Notes: generated by a model from the letters alone, not told the origin. DNA of 64,000 bases from an uncultured Eubacteriales bacterium (GCA_902790525.1 CADASI010000039.1:1-64000), one strand, 5' to 3'; counted from the first letter of the stretch, positions 1 through 8,423 are shown. Numbers and translations are program-made.

Positions 1-118
1 GGCGGCTTATTTACTATGCCTTCCTTCTTCCCCGGGCCGGTCTCTATTCCCTCTGCACTCGGTTGGCTGTTTTCGCTTGCATTGTACGGAAACTCAAGGG
101 GGATCAGGGGACGGAGAG

Positions 119-138
119 GGATTAGGAATTAGGAATAG
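119..138. repeat. short heptad-repeat remnant
   Basis: The bases read as two and a half copies of a seven-base unit (GGATTAG/GAATTAG/GAATAG). It is the smallest member of the heptad-repeat class seen throughout the window and sits beside the hairpin that follows argH. No opposing pyrimidine-rich array is visible here. Bases 1-118 hold no gene that I can support. Confidence 0.55.
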
Positions 139-179
139 CGGTCCCCCGCAGGGACGCATGGCGTCCCTGCGGGGGACCG
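139..179. terminator. perfect hairpin downstream of argH
   Basis: Two perfectly complementary 19-base arms (139-157 and 161-179) flank the loop ATG. The hairpin starts 25 bases past the argH stop codon and lacks a long T tract, so it is a terminator or mRNA-end stabiliser by position rather than a textbook intrinsic terminator. Its apical part GGGACGC-ATG-GCGTCCC recurs near 5730, 10555 and 50665, so the arms probably come from a dispersed palindrome family. Confidence 0.6.
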
Positions 180-203
180 GTTCGTTCGGGTGTGGGGTTG
201 GCT

Positions 204-1574
204 TTATCCGAGGCGCTGGCGGGTGTGGGCGATGGTTTCCAGCACGCGGCGGGGGGCGGGGCCGCCGGGGATATCGCGCTGGGACACGCAGGTCAGCAGG
301 TCGATGGCCTGGTAGACGTCCGCGTCAAACACGGGCGAGAACTGCCGGTATTCATCGAGTGTCAGGGTCTCCAGCGTCTTACCCTGCTCGACGCAGTAGC
401 GCACCAGCCGCCCGCAGACGCCGTAGGCGTCCCGGAAGGGCACGCCCTTTTTGACCATGTAGTCGGCGCAGTCGGTGGCGTTGATGAACCCGCCCGCGGC
501 GGCTTTTTTCATGTTCTCGGGGTGGAAGGTGGCGGTGCGCAGCATCGGCGGCAGCACGGACAGGCTGAGGTCCACGGTGTCGATGGCGTCAAACAGCGCC
601 TCCTTGTCCTCCTGCATGTCCTTGTTGTAGGCCAGCGGCAGCGCCTTCATGGCGGTGAGCAGGGTCATCAGGTCGCCGTAGACGCGCCCCGTCTTGCCCC
701 GCACCAGCTCGGTGATGTCCGGGTTCTTCTTCTGCGGCATGATGCTGGAGCCGGTGGAGAAGTTGTCCGCCAGCGTGACGAACTTGAACTCCCAGCTGTT
801 CCACAGGCAGATCTCCTCGCTGAACCGGGAAAGGTGCATCATCAGTATGGACAGGTCGGACAAGAGCTCCAGCGCGAAGTCCCGGTCGGACACGCCGTCC
901 AGGCTGTTCATGCTGATGCCGTTGAAGCCCAGCAACTCCGCCACATAGGGCCGGTCCAGCGGGTAGGTGGTGCCCGCCAGCGCGCCGGAGCCCAGCGGCA
1001 GTATGAGCGTGCGGGCCTTGCAGTCCTCGAGCCGGTCGATATCCCGAAGCAGCATCTGCGCGTAGGCCATCAGGTAGTGGCCCAGCGTCACCGGCTGCGC
1101 CCGCTGCAGGTGGGTGTAGCCGGGCATGACCGTCTCGATGTGCCCTTCCGCCACGTCGCACAGCGCCGAGACAAGGTCCTTCGCCTGGTCGACGGTGCGG
1201 TCGATCTGGTCCGCCAGGTACATGCGGATGTCCAGCGCCACCTGGTCGTTGCGGCTGCGGGCGGTGTGCAGCTTCTTGCCCGCCGTGCCGATGCGCGCGG
1301 TCAGCGTGGCCTCCACGAAGGTGTGGATGTCCTCGCAGGTCATGTCGATTTGAAGCGCGCCGGATTCGATGTCCGAGAGTATGCCCTTTAAACCCGCCAC
1401 GATCTGCTCGGATTCCTCCGGGGTGATGACCCCCACCTTCCCCAGCATCGTGGCGTGGGCGATGGAGCCGGTGATGTCCTGTTTGTACATCCGGCTGTCG
1501 AAGCCGATGGAGTTGTTGATGGCGGAGAGCCGCTCGTCCACGTCGCCGCCGGTGCGGCCTGCCCATAGTTTCAT
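204..1574 (-). CDS. argH: argininosuccinate lyase
   Basis: Last step of arginine synthesis: it cleaves argininosuccinate to arginine and fumarate in the cytosol. The 456-residue protein has the normal family length. It shows the fumarase/aspartase-superfamily signature GSSIMPQKKNP at about residues 275-285, which carries the catalytic serine loop, and the conserved HTARSRNDQ block at about 103-111. The start is supported by an AGGAG sequence about eight bases upstream, and the gap to the upstream GNAT gene is only 12 bases, so it is co-transcribed with it and probably with argG. The reading frame is complete. Confidence 0.97.
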   Translation of the reverse strand: MKLWAGRTGGDVDERLSAINNSIGFDSRMYKQDITGSIAHATMLGKVGVITPEESEQIVAGLKGILSDIESGALQIDMTCEDIHTFVEATLTARIGTAGKKLHTARSRNDQVALDIRMYLADQIDRTVDQAKDLVSALCDVAEGHIETVMPGYTHLQRAQPVTLGHYLMAYAQMLLRDIDRLEDCKARTLILPLGSGALAGTTYPLDRPYVAELLGFNGISMNSLDGVSDRDFALELLSDLSILMMHLSRFSEEICLWNSWEFKFVTLADNFSTGSSIMPQKKNPDITELVRGKTGRVYGDLMTLLTAMKALPLAYNKDMQEDKEALFDAIDTVDLSLSVLPPMLRTATFHPENMKKAAAGGFINATDCADYMVKKGVPFRDAYGVCGRLVRYCVEQGKTLETLTLDEYRQFSPVFDADVYQAIDLLTCVSQRDIPGGPAPRRVLETIAHTRQRLG

Positions 1575-1586
1575 ACTGATCGCTCC

Positions 1587-2105
1587 TTATATCGTCAGTT
1601 CGTAGAGGTACTCCCGCCGCAGCTCGTCCGAGCCGCGGTTTTTGCGGGTGCCGGAGGCGTCGGTCAGGGTCATGCCGAGTTTGCGCATCACGGCCTGGCT
1701 GGCCAGGTTGTCGGCGTCGCAGTGGGCGATGAAGCGCCGGATATGAAGCGCGTCCCGGGCCCAGCCGATCAGCGCCCGGGCGGCCTCGGCGGCGTAGCCG
1801 TGGCCCTGGTGTTCCCGCGATATGATCCAGCCCAGCTCGCCGAGGTCCGGGGCGGTGTCGAAGTACAGGCTCACCCCGCCGATGTGGACGCCGCTCAGGA
1901 GCACGGCAAACTCGTAGTACCCGGGGACCGGTTTTTGCATTTCCGCGACGCAGTCCGCGATGTATCTCCGGGTCTCGTCGAGGGAGTCCACCGGCAGGAA
2001 CATCATGTACTTCGTGGTCTCCGGGTCGGCGGCGTAGGCGTGGGTGGATTCGAGATGCTCCGGCCCCAGGGGCGCCAGCACCAGTCTTTCAGTGTCAATT
2101 TTCAT
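1587..2105 (-). CDS. GNAT-family N-acetyltransferase (RimJ-like)
   Basis: A 172-residue protein of the RimJ/RimL type, predicted to move an acetyl group from acetyl-CoA to an amine, either a protein N-terminus or a small molecule. It begins with the usual TERLVLAPL segment and carries the acetyl-CoA pyrophosphate loop in EHQGHGYAAEAARAL at about residues 98-112 (Q-x-x-G-x-G/A type). It lies between argG and argH in the same direction and 12 bases before argH. That position is compatible with a role in arginine metabolism, such as N-acetylation, but nothing in the sequence fixes the substrate. No good ribosome-binding site is visible before the start. Confidence 0.8.
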   Translation of the reverse strand: MKIDTERLVLAPLGPEHLESTHAYAADPETTKYMMFLPVDSLDETRRYIADCVAEMQKPVPGYYEFAVLLSGVHIGGVSLYFDTAPDLGELGWIISREHQGHGYAAEAARALIGWARDALHIRRFIAHCDADNLASQAVMRKLGMTLTDASGTRKNRGSDELRREYLYELTI

Positions 2106-2119
2106 GGATATTCATACAA

Positions 2120-2212
2120 TCACCGGCCGACCCTTCGGCCGGCCGGTAATCCGTCCTCCCGCGCGACGCAAGTCGCGCAACTGGGGGTTCTTAGGGGCAG
2201 AGCCCCTTAGTT
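2120..2212 (-). terminator. intercistronic hairpins after argG
   Basis: Two hairpins lie in the gap between argG and the GNAT gene. One (2192-2209 on the minus strand) is TAAGGGGC-TCT-GCCCCTAA-like and includes the argG stop codon. The other is CCGGCCGA-CCCT-TCGGCCGG at 2123-2142. Neither has a strong T tract, so they more likely attenuate or stabilise messages than fully terminate before the GNAT-argH pair. Confidence 0.45.
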
Positions 2213-3442
2213 AAGCCCGTTCTTCGCCTTCATCTTCGCGTACACCGCGGTGGGCAGGCCGTAGAGGGTGATGAAGCCGTCGGCCCAGGTCTGATCGTAC
2301 ACATTGTCCTCGTCGAAGGTGGCGATCTCCGGGTCGTAGAGGGAGTAGGGAGAGGTCATGCCCGCGCCGATGATGTTGCCCTTGTAGAGCTTGAGCTTCA
2401 CGGTGCCGGTGACGGTCCGCTGGGTCTTTTCGCAGAAGGCGGTCATGGCCTCGCGCAGCGGGGAGAACCACTGGCCGTTGTAGATGAGGTCGGCGTACTC
2501 GAGGGCCATGCGCTGCTTGTAGTGCTGGGTGGCCTTGTCGAGGCAGAGCTGCTCCAGCTTCTCGTGGGCGGCGTAGAGTATGGTCCCGCCGGGGGTCTCG
2601 TAGATGCCGCGGCACTTGATGCCCACCAGCCGGTTCTCCACGATGTCGATGATGCCGATGCCGTGCTTGCCGCCCAGTTCGTTGAGCTTCCAGACCAGGT
2701 CCACGGGGGACAGCTTCTCGCCGTTGACGGCCACGGGCCAGCCCTTTTCAAAGTCGATGGTCACGTACTCGCCCTCGTCCGGGGCCTCCTCCGGGGTGAC
2801 GCCCATCTCCATGTTGCCGGCGTACTTGGGCTCGTTGGCGGGGTCCTCCAGCTCCAGGCCCTCGTGGGACAGGTGCCACATGTTCTTGTCCTTGGAGTAG
2901 TTGGTCTCCCGGCTGATCTTCAAAGGCACGTTGTGCGCCTCGGCGTAGTCGATCTCCTCGTCGCGGCCCTTGATGTCCCAAAGCCGCCAGGGCGCGATCA
3001 CCGGCATGTCCGGCGCAAACGCCTTGATGGCCAGCTCAAAGCGCACCTGGTCGTTGCCCTTGCCCGTGCAGCCGTGGCAGATGGCGTCCGCGCCTTCCTT
3101 TTTGGCGATCTCCACCAGCCGCTTGGCGATGATGGGCCGCGCAAACGAGGTGCCCAGCAGGTAGGTGTTTTCGTACTTCGCGCCCATCTGCATCGACGGG
3201 ATCACGACCTCCTCGATGAACTCCTTGTTCAGGTCCTCCACATACAGCTTGCTCGCGCCGGTCTTGATGGCCTTCTCCTCCAGGCCGTCCAGCTCGCCCA
3301 CCTGGCCTACGTTGCCCGAAACCGCGATGACCTCGCAGCCCGGGTAGTTTTCCTTGAGCCACGGGATGATCACCGAAGTGTCCAGGCCGCCGGAATAGGC
3401 CAGCACGATCTTCTTGAATTGCTTATTCAGTACCTTCTTCAT
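2207..3442 (-). CDS. argG: argininosuccinate synthase
   Basis: Condenses citrulline and aspartate with ATP to argininosuccinate, the substrate of argH in the same cluster. The 411-residue product has the PP-loop ATP-binding motif AYSGGLDTS near residues 14-22 and the conserved blocks [16 protein letters not shown] and [14 protein letters not shown]. An in-frame start 17 codons earlier exists, but the ATG at 3442 is preceded by AGGAG at the proper distance and gives the usual N-terminus, so I chose it. A near-consensus promoter lies just upstream. No arginine-repressor box could be recognised. Confidence 0.97.
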   Translation of the reverse strand: MKKVLNKQFKKIVLAYSGGLDTSVIIPWLKENYPGCEVIAVSGNVGQVGELDGLEEKAIKTGASKLYVEDLNKEFIEEVVIPSMQMGAKYENTYLLGTSFARPIIAKRLVEIAKKEGADAICHGCTGKGNDQVRFELAIKAFAPDMPVIAPWRLWDIKGRDEEIDYAEAHNVPLKISRETNYSKDKNMWHLSHEGLELEDPANEPKYAGNMEMGVTPEEAPDEGEYVTIDFEKGWPVAVNGEKLSPVDLVWKLNELGGKHGIGIIDIVENRLVGIKCRGIYETPGGTILYAAHEKLEQLCLDKATQHYKQRMALEYADLIYNGQWFSPLREAMTAFCEKTQRTVTGTVKLKLYKGNIIGAGMTSPYSLYDPEIATFDEDNVYDQTWADGFITLYGLPTAVYAKMKAKNGLN

Positions 3443-3481
3443 GGTCGTCGCTCCTCTGCGTTGGATTGATTTGATGTGTCT

Positions 3482-3509
3482 ATTATATACCAATATTATG
3501 CACTGTCAA
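3482..3509 (-). promoter_or_regulatory. argG promoter
   Basis: On the minus strand TTGACA (3504-3509) is followed after 16 bases by TATAAT (3482-3487). Transcription would begin about 35 bases before the argG ATG, a short leader with no room for a riboswitch. Confidence 0.75.
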
Positions 3510-3573
3510 GGCCGAATAACCGTTAAAATCGTTAATAATTGGGAATTTTTATGCAGGATTATTGTATATTGAT

Positions 3574-4026
3574 TCATTCCCGGCGCATGCGGGCGAAGAA
3601 CGTCCTCAGGAGGGACGCGCATTCGTCGGCCATTACGCCGCCGTCGCACACACAGAAGTGCGGGAAGGCGGGGTCCTCGGGGATGCGGTACAGGCTGCCC
3701 GCGCAGCCCTGGCCCGGGTCCGCGGCGCCGTAGACCAGCCGTGAAAGCCGGGCGCGCATGACGGCCCCGGCGCACATGGGGCAGGGCTCCAGCGTCACGT
3801 AGAGCGTGCAGCCGGTAAGCCGCCAGTCGCCGAGGGCGCAGCAGGCGCGGCGGATCGCCAGGAGCTCCGCGTGGGCGGTGGCGTCGCGCGTTGTTTCGCA
3901 CTCGTTGTGCGCCCGGGCGACGATCTTATCGCCCCTCGCGATCACGCACCCCACCGGCATCTCTCCCGCGGCGGCGGCCAGCCCGGCCTCGTTAAGCGCC
4001 TCGCGCATGAAATCCGCGTCGGACAT
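3574..4026 (-). CDS. tadA: tRNA-specific adenosine deaminase
   Basis: Deaminates the wobble adenosine of tRNA-Arg(ACG) to inosine. The 150-residue protein carries both zinc-binding deaminase motifs: HAE within DATAHAELLAIR (zinc ligand His and catalytic Glu) and PCPMCAGA (the two zinc-binding cysteines). The reading frame stays open 36 codons further upstream, but that part is translated heptad repeat. The ATG at 4026 has a GGAGGTT ribosome-binding site and gives the normal family N-terminus. The upstream gap is filled with a repeat island. Confidence 0.93.
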   Translation of the reverse strand: MSDADFMREALNEAGLAAAAGEMPVGCVIARGDKIVARAHNECETTRDATAHAELLAIRRACCALGDWRLTGCTLYVTLEPCPMCAGAVMRARLSRLVYGAADPGQGCAGSLYRIPEDPAFPHFCVCDGGVMADECASLLRTFFARMRRE

Positions 4027-4040
4027 ATAAAACCTCCGGT

Positions 4041-4215
4041 TTTCAGAGTGGAGAGTGGAGAGTGCAGAGTGCAGTTTTGGTGGAAATCCTGCGGATTTCT
4101 TTGAAATAGGGTTATGGATGAAACAGAATTCCATCGTAGGGGCGATGCCCTCATCGCCCGGCTATAATGAACTGCACGCTATCTCAACTGCACTCTGTAC
4201 TCTGCTCTCTATTCT
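4041..4215. repeat. heptad-bounded repeat island between purF-like gene and tadA
   Basis: The left end is a purine-rich heptad array (GAGAGTG-type units, 4045-4070). The right end is the complementary pyrimidine-rich type (CTGTACT and CTCTATT units, about 4187-4215). The core contains CAGTTTTGGTGGAAATCC and GGATTTCTTTGA, which recur as the reverse complement at about 24957-24995, and a palindromic GTAGGGGCGATG/CATCGCCC block at about 4137-4163. The right array runs into the last codons of the purF-like gene. Confidence 0.75.
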
Positions 4216-5612
4216 CTCCCGTTCCAGCAGTAGGTGCACAGCTTGCAGGGGCTGACGCCGGTGGCCTCCAGCATGTCGTCCAGCCGGTGGTACTTGAGGG
4301 AGGTGAAGTTCAGCTCCCGGCGGATCTCCTCCACCATGCGGGCGTACTCGGGGGTGTCCGGGTCGGCGTAGGCGGCGAGCTTGGCCTCGGCGTTTTCGCC
4401 CTCGAAGCGGGCGATCACCCGGCGGGCGATCAGGTCCATCTCGGAGGCGGAGCGGGAGAAGTTCAGATACTTGCAGCCGTAGAGTATCGGCGGGCAGGCG
4501 GCGCGGATGTGGACCTCCTTCGCGCCGGAGTGGTACAGGTACTCGGTGGTCTCCCGCATCTGCGTGCCGCGCACGATGCTGTCGTCGATCATCACCAGCC
4601 GCCTGCCCTTGATCAGCGCGTCCACGGGGATGAGCTTCATGCGGGCGATCAGGTTGCGCTTGGACTGTATCGTGGGCATGAAGGAGCGCGGCCAGGTGGG
4701 GGTGTACTTGATGAACGGGCGCGAGAAGGGGATGCCGGCCCGGTTGGCGTAGCCGATGGCGTGGGCGGTGCCGGAATCGGGCACGCCGGCCACGGTGTCG
4801 GCGGCCACGTCGTCGCGCATGGCCAGCCGGCCGCCGCAGGCGCAGCGCATGGCCTCCACGTTCATGCCCTCGTAGGAGGAGGTGGGGTAGCCGTAGTAGA
4901 CCCACAGGAAGGTGCAGATCTTCATGGCCTCGCCGGGCGCGACGACCGTCTCGACCCCGTCGGCGGTGATGAAGTCCACCTCGCCGGGGCCCAGCTCGTG
5001 GCAGTCGGTGTAGCCGAGGTTCAGGTACGCCGAGGACTCGAACACGGCGCAGTAGCCCTCGTCCTTCCTGCCGATGACCACCGGCGTGCGGCCCATGCGG
5101 TCGCGGGCGGCGTAGAGGCCCTTGGGCGTCAGCACCAGCATGGACATGGAGCCGTCGATGCGCTCCTGGGCGTAGCGGATACCCTCGGGGATGGAGTCTT
5201 TGGCGTTGATCAGCGCGGCCACCAGCTCGGTGGCGTTGATGCTGCCACCGCTCATCTCCAGGAAGTGGGTGGTGCCGTGGGCGAAGGCCTCGGCCACCAG
5301 CGCCTCGGCGTTGTTGATGCGGCCCACGGTGGTGACGGCGAAGTTGCCCAGGTGGGAGCGCACGATCTGCGGCTGGGGCTCGTAGTCCGAGATGCAGCCG
5401 ATGCCCAGGTTGCCCTTCATGTCGTTGACGTCCCGCTCGAACTTGGTGCGGAAGGGGGCGTTTTCGATGTTGTGGATGGCCCGCTCAAAGCCCTCCTCGC
5501 CGTACACCACCATGCCGCCGCGGCGGGTGCCCAGATGGGAGTGGTAGTCGGTGCCGAAAAACAGGTCGAAGACGCAGTCGTGCTTCAGTGCGACGCCAAA
5601 AAATCCACCCAT
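4209..5612 (-). CDS. PurF-like amidophosphoribosyltransferase without glutaminase residues
   Basis: 467 residues aligned by motif to glutamine phosphoribosylpyrophosphate amidotransferase. The PRPP-binding motif VMIDDSIVRGTQ (about 340-351) is intact, and cysteines at about 233, 380, 456 and 459 match the 4Fe-4S ligands known for Bacillus PurF. The glutaminase half is degenerate: the N-terminus reads MGGFFGV where the nucleophile cysteine of CGIFGI-type sequences should be, the RYST motif is replaced by GCISD, and the NGN oxyanion segment by VGRINN. It may be ammonia-dependent, or a regulator or enzyme derived from PurF. The last two codons and the stop lie in heptad repeat sequence. Confidence 0.8.
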   Translation of the reverse strand: MGGFFGVALKHDCVFDLFFGTDYHSHLGTRRGGMVVYGEEGFERAIHNIENAPFRTKFERDVNDMKGNLGIGCISDYEPQPQIVRSHLGNFAVTTVGRINNAEALVAEAFAHGTTHFLEMSGGSINATELVAALINAKDSIPEGIRYAQERIDGSMSMLVLTPKGLYAARDRMGRTPVVIGRKDEGYCAVFESSAYLNLGYTDCHELGPGEVDFITADGVETVVAPGEAMKICTFLWVYYGYPTSSYEGMNVEAMRCACGGRLAMRDDVAADTVAGVPDSGTAHAIGYANRAGIPFSRPFIKYTPTWPRSFMPTIQSKRNLIARMKLIPVDALIKGRRLVMIDDSIVRGTQMRETTEYLYHSGAKEVHIRAACPPILYGCKYLNFSRSASEMDLIARRVIARFEGENAEAKLAAYADPDTPEYARMVEEIRRELNFTSLKYHRLDDMLEATGVSPCKLCTYCWNGRE

Positions 5613-5679
5613 ATTTATCGCTCCTGTATCCGTTTTTTTCGTGCCTGTTCAGTCGTCCTGATAAACGGGAAGTAGTCTG

Positions 5680-5853
5680 TTAATTAGGAATTGGGAATGA
5701 GGAATTAGGAATTACAGAATGCCGGAAGCCTATCGTAGTAATGGCGTCCCTACGGATGCCTTGCGCGGCAGCCCTGCCTCCCTTGTGCAAAGGGAGGTGG
5801 CCCGAAGGGCCGGAGGGATTGCTCAATTCCTAATTCCTATCTCCTAATTCCTC
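5680..5853. repeat. heptad-bounded repeat island in the purF-like leader
   Basis: Left array of AATTAGG/AATTGGG/AATGAGG heptads (5681-5714), right array of AATTCCT/ATCTCCT heptads (5822-5850). The two are imperfect reverse complements in the same phase. The core has a GGCGTCCCTACGG fragment and palindromes TCCCTTGTGCAAAGGGA and GGCCCGAAGGGCC (about 5785-5815). The island lies between a probable minus-strand promoter near 5912 and the purF-like start at 5612, so it would be part of the 5' leader. The remainder of the 5613-5985 gap shows nothing else I can name. Confidence 0.7.
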
Positions 5854-5909
5854 ATTCGCGCTCACAACTATCCGTTTGCTGACAGGGCAAAGCAATTTAT
5901 TTGTTTCGT

Positions 5910-5936
5910 ATTATATCATATGCTTAATTCGGACAA
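5910..5936 (-). promoter_or_regulatory. probable promoter of the purF-like gene
   Basis: Minus strand TGATATAAT (extended -10, 5910-5918) with TTGTCC 15 bases upstream (5931-5936). The spacer is short, so the extended -10 is the main support. If used, the leader is about 290 bases long and includes the repeat island. I found no purine-riboswitch core in it. Confidence 0.4.
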
Positions 5937-5985
5937 CCGCATGCCCGTGTAAAGGTTTCGCGGGGATTTGGGGAACATTTGATGG

Positions 5986-6603
5986 TCATGGGGATGGGTC
6001 GGGCCCCTCGATGGTCACCCGATGCCGGAAGGTATGCGGGGGGAATATGGCCTTATACAGCGCGGCGTACACCCCGCGGGCCTGTTCGGCGTCGACGGTC
6101 TCGCCCCCGGGCAGGGCCAGTATGCGGAAGGCCGCGCCGTACACGGTAGCCCGCACGCCGGTGTCGCAGAGCCCGTTGCGCAGGTAGAACATGAGCCTTC
6201 GGCGGCGCAGGGCACGCTCCCCGCAATCGTCGGCGCGGTCGGGGTCGTCCACCTCCAGAAGCGCGACGTCCGCGCCGCGCAGCGGGCCCTCGATCAGCGC
6301 CTGCAAAAACGCCGCCCCGATGCCCCGGCAGCGCAGGTCGGGCCGGACGACGAGGTAGTCGAACAGCATCAGCGTCCGTCCCCCGCGCCGGATGCGCACG
6401 AAGAACGCCGCGCCCAGCACGTCGCCCTCTGCCACCGCGCCGCAGCACAGGTATTCGCCCCGGCGGACGGCGGCCTCGATGCGCCTAATCGGCTTGAGTT
6501 CATTCTCCGGAAAGGCGGGCGCGAGCAGCCCGGCATAGACGGCCCGCACCTGTTCGAGCGTTAGCTCTGTCACGCAAAACGGCTGCATAGGTCCTCCGAT
6601 CAT
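5986..6603 (-). CDS. GNAT-family N-acetyltransferase
   Basis: A 205-residue acetyl-CoA-dependent acyltransferase-fold protein. The central segment LMLFDYLVVRPDLRCRGIG with following AAFLQALIEG (about residues 79-108) is the GNAT motif A with the R-x-x-G-x-G/A pyrophosphate loop. The gene starts inside the stop codon of the upstream DUF4317 gene (four-base ATGA overlap at 6600-6603), so the two are translationally coupled. The substrate cannot be inferred. Confidence 0.78.
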   Translation of the reverse strand: MIGGPMQPFCVTELTLEQVRAVYAGLLAPAFPENELKPIRRIEAAVRRGEYLCCGAVAEGDVLGAAFFVRIRRGGRTLMLFDYLVVRPDLRCRGIGAAFLQALIEGPLRGADVALLEVDDPDRADDCGERALRRRRLMFYLRNGLCDTGVRATVYGAAFRILALPGGETVDAEQARGVYAALYKAIFPPHTFRHRVTIEGPDPSP

Positions 6604-7733
6604 TCGCCGATGTTGATGTTCACGCCGTTGACCTCCACGCCCTCCTCGGCGCGGATGAGCACGTACTTCACGCCGTCGATCACCCGGGTCTCAATCAAAT
6701 CGCTGCGCTCGGGGTTGACGTGCACCACCACGTCGGGCGTGCGCACCTCGAACTTTTTGGGCTCCACCACGTTGCGGGCGGGCAGCGACACGGCCTCGCC
6801 GAAGGTATCGTCGTACTTCTCCTCAAAGGCCTGAAGCCTTTCCTCCGGCACGCCGCAGGACGCCAGCAGGCGCGTCACCTCGCGGCGGTCCAGCTCGAGC
6901 GGCTCGGCGGTCCTGTCTTTGTCGTGCTCCTCCAGGCGCTCCCGCAGGGTGTCGTGCACGGCCTGCACCACGTCGAGGCTCAAATCGTCCTCCAGCGCGT
7001 CCTCCAGCACGGCCTGGAACGTCTCCTTCTGCTCGGCGGCGGGCATGGGGGCGTCGGCGTTGAACACGGCCTCGATGAATTCCTCGTGGATGTCGGCGGC
7101 GTCGCGGGTGTAGTACAGCGCGGCGTAGATGTTGGTCGCTCGGTCGTCGAAGGTGGGGAACATGAAGCCCAGCTCCGGCGCGGCCACCACCCAGTCCGGG
7201 TCGAGGGCGTGGAAGGCGTTGTCCTCTGCGAAGTAGGAAAGCGCGCCCTTGGTCAGCTTCACCGGGCACACGCATACCAGCATGTAGCTGAACACCTCCT
7301 CGGAGATCACGTCGACCTTGTGTTCGTCCGCATGGCGGAAGGGCACGTCGTAGGCGTCGTGCATCAGCAGTATCAGGTAGTTGCCCTCCAGCTCAAGCGC
7401 GTCGATGATGCGGCGGCACAGCGCCTCCACGCCACTGTCCACCGTCAGCGCGGAGTGGTTCAGCGCCATCAGCAGCCCGTGCGCCTCGCCCTCCATCACC
7501 TGGTCCGGGCGGAAATCCACGTCGATCAGGTTCCGGCCCGGCACGCCCGACAGCGTGCGCTTGAACAGGGCCAGGAATTTCTCGGCGTCCTCCTGCGGAA
7601 GGGACAACAGCGGTTGGTTGAAGGTGGCCACGACCTCCCGCTTTTCGTTGACATAGCAGCCCCGCACGCGGCTGACGGCGTTTCTGTCCGGGTTCAGGCG
7701 GCGGCGGATCTCGGCGATTTCTTTTCTGTTCAT
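6600..7733 (-). CDS. DUF4317 domain protein
   Basis: 377 residues recognised by overall sequence as the DUF4317 family common in Clostridia: the N-terminus MNRKEIAEIRRRLNPDRNAV, the GCYVNEKREVVATFNQ block and the LLMHDAYDVP segment are typical. It has no signal peptide or membrane segment and is presumably cytosolic. The family has no established function. The gene is first in a two-gene unit with a GNAT gene, whose start overlaps its stop codon. An extended -10 box lies about 35 bases upstream. Confidence 0.85.
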   Translation of the reverse strand: MNRKEIAEIRRRLNPDRNAVSRVRGCYVNEKREVVATFNQPLLSLPQEDAEKFLALFKRTLSGVPGRNLIDVDFRPDQVMEGEAHGLLMALNHSALTVDSGVEALCRRIIDALELEGNYLILLMHDAYDVPFRHADEHKVDVISEEVFSYMLVCVCPVKLTKGALSYFAEDNAFHALDPDWVVAAPELGFMFPTFDDRATNIYAALYYTRDAADIHEEFIEAVFNADAPMPAAEQKETFQAVLEDALEDDLSLDVVQAVHDTLRERLEEHDKDRTAEPLELDRREVTRLLASCGVPEERLQAFEEKYDDTFGEAVSLPARNVVEPKKFEVRTPDVVVHVNPERSDLIETRVIDGVKYVLIRAEEGVEVNGVNINIGE

Positions 7734-7765
7734 GCCCTGCGCTCCATATATCTGGTTTTTTATAG

Positions 7766-7774
7766 ATTATACCA
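7766..7774 (-). promoter_or_regulatory. extended -10 promoter of the DUF4317 gene
   Basis: Minus strand TGGTATAAT, the extended -10 form that recurs before several genes in this window. No good -35 box at the usual spacing. Confidence 0.5.
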
Positions 7775-7810
7775 TCATATCCCGGCGCGGTCTTGATGAA
7801 GTAAGTTAAA

Positions 7811-7984
7811 TGCAAAATGATTGTCGGGGCCATCCGTTGGATGTCCCCGACCCGCGCAACCGCTCGCTCTGCTCGCCGGTTCGCTAATCATTGTACATGC
7901 AAAATGATTGTCGGGGCCATCCGTTGGATGTCCCCGACCCGCGCAACCGCTCGCTCTGCTCGCCGGTTCGCTAATCATTGTACA
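7811..7984. repeat. two tandem 87-base repeats
   Basis: Two identical 87-base units run 7811-7897 and 7898-7984, and a third copy begins with TGCAAAA at 7985. Each unit contains the hairpin GTCGGGGCCATCC-GTT-GGATGTCCCCGAC and a tail CCGCGCAACCGCTCG. The hairpin part recurs once more at 16123-16163. The rest of 7734-8036 holds only the DUF4317 promoter and a short CTCCCC/GGGGAG hairpin just after the next gene's stop. Confidence 0.85.
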
Positions 7985-8036
7985 TGCAAAAAAACACCGC
8001 TCCCCCGGTGAGAGGGGAGCGGCCAGATCGCGTGCA

Positions 8037-8423
8037 TTACTTCTTCTTCGTCTTGACCCCCTTGACCTTGCTCCAGTTGGACACGCCGCCGGCGCCGTCG
8101 ATGTAGCGGACGCGGACGTAGTACCTGGTCTTCTTCTGGAGCTTCTTAAAGGTGGCCTTGGTCTTCTTCTTGCCGAGGTTCTTGGTCTGGACATTGGTGG
8201 CGAAGGTCGGGTCGGTGGAAATCTGTACCTCGATGCCCTTGATCTGCTTGAGCAGCGCCTTCGTCTTCTTGGTCTTTTTGATCTTCTTCCAGGAGACCGT
8301 CACCTTGCCCTTCTTCCCGGCCTTCGCCTTGACACTGGCCGGAGCCTTGGAGATGGTGATCGCGGGCTCGGCGGGCGCGGCGGACGCGGAGACGGTGGCG
8401 GGTGCGGGGTCTTCCTTCTTCAC
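8037..8423 (-). CDS. orphan fibronectin type III-like fragment
   Basis: 128 residues, very Lys-rich, beginning at a GTG codon. The body (about residues 20-125) matches the C-terminal fibronectin-III-like repeat of clostridial surface proteins: alternating basic beta strands, KGIEVQISTDPTFATNVQTK and TRYYVRVRYIDGAGGVSNWS. Such domains are normally part of long exported proteins, yet there is no signal peptide here and in-frame stop codons lie close upstream. A weak AAGGAAG precedes the GTG. It is either a decayed remnant of a surface protein or a small cytosolic gene; the first seems likelier. Confidence 0.45.
   Translation of the reverse strand: MKKEDPAPATVSASAAPAEPAITISKAPASVKAKAGKKGKVTVSWKKIKKTKKTKALLKQIKGIEVQISTDPTFATNVQTKNLGKKKTKATFKKLQKKTRYYVRVRYIDGAGGVSNWSKVKGVKTKKK

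Noticed and set aside
3443..3493. Seventeen extra N-terminal codons on argG
   Set aside because: They have no family match and would start within or next to the promoter -10 box; the inner ATG has the ribosome-binding site.
5613..5909. Purine or PRPP riboswitch in the leader of the PurF-like gene
   Set aside because: No conserved purine-riboswitch core could be found; the leader consists of the heptad island and AT-rich spacer.
7811..7990. CRISPR-like repeats
   Set aside because: The units are contiguous 87-base duplicates without unique spacers and there are no cas genes.
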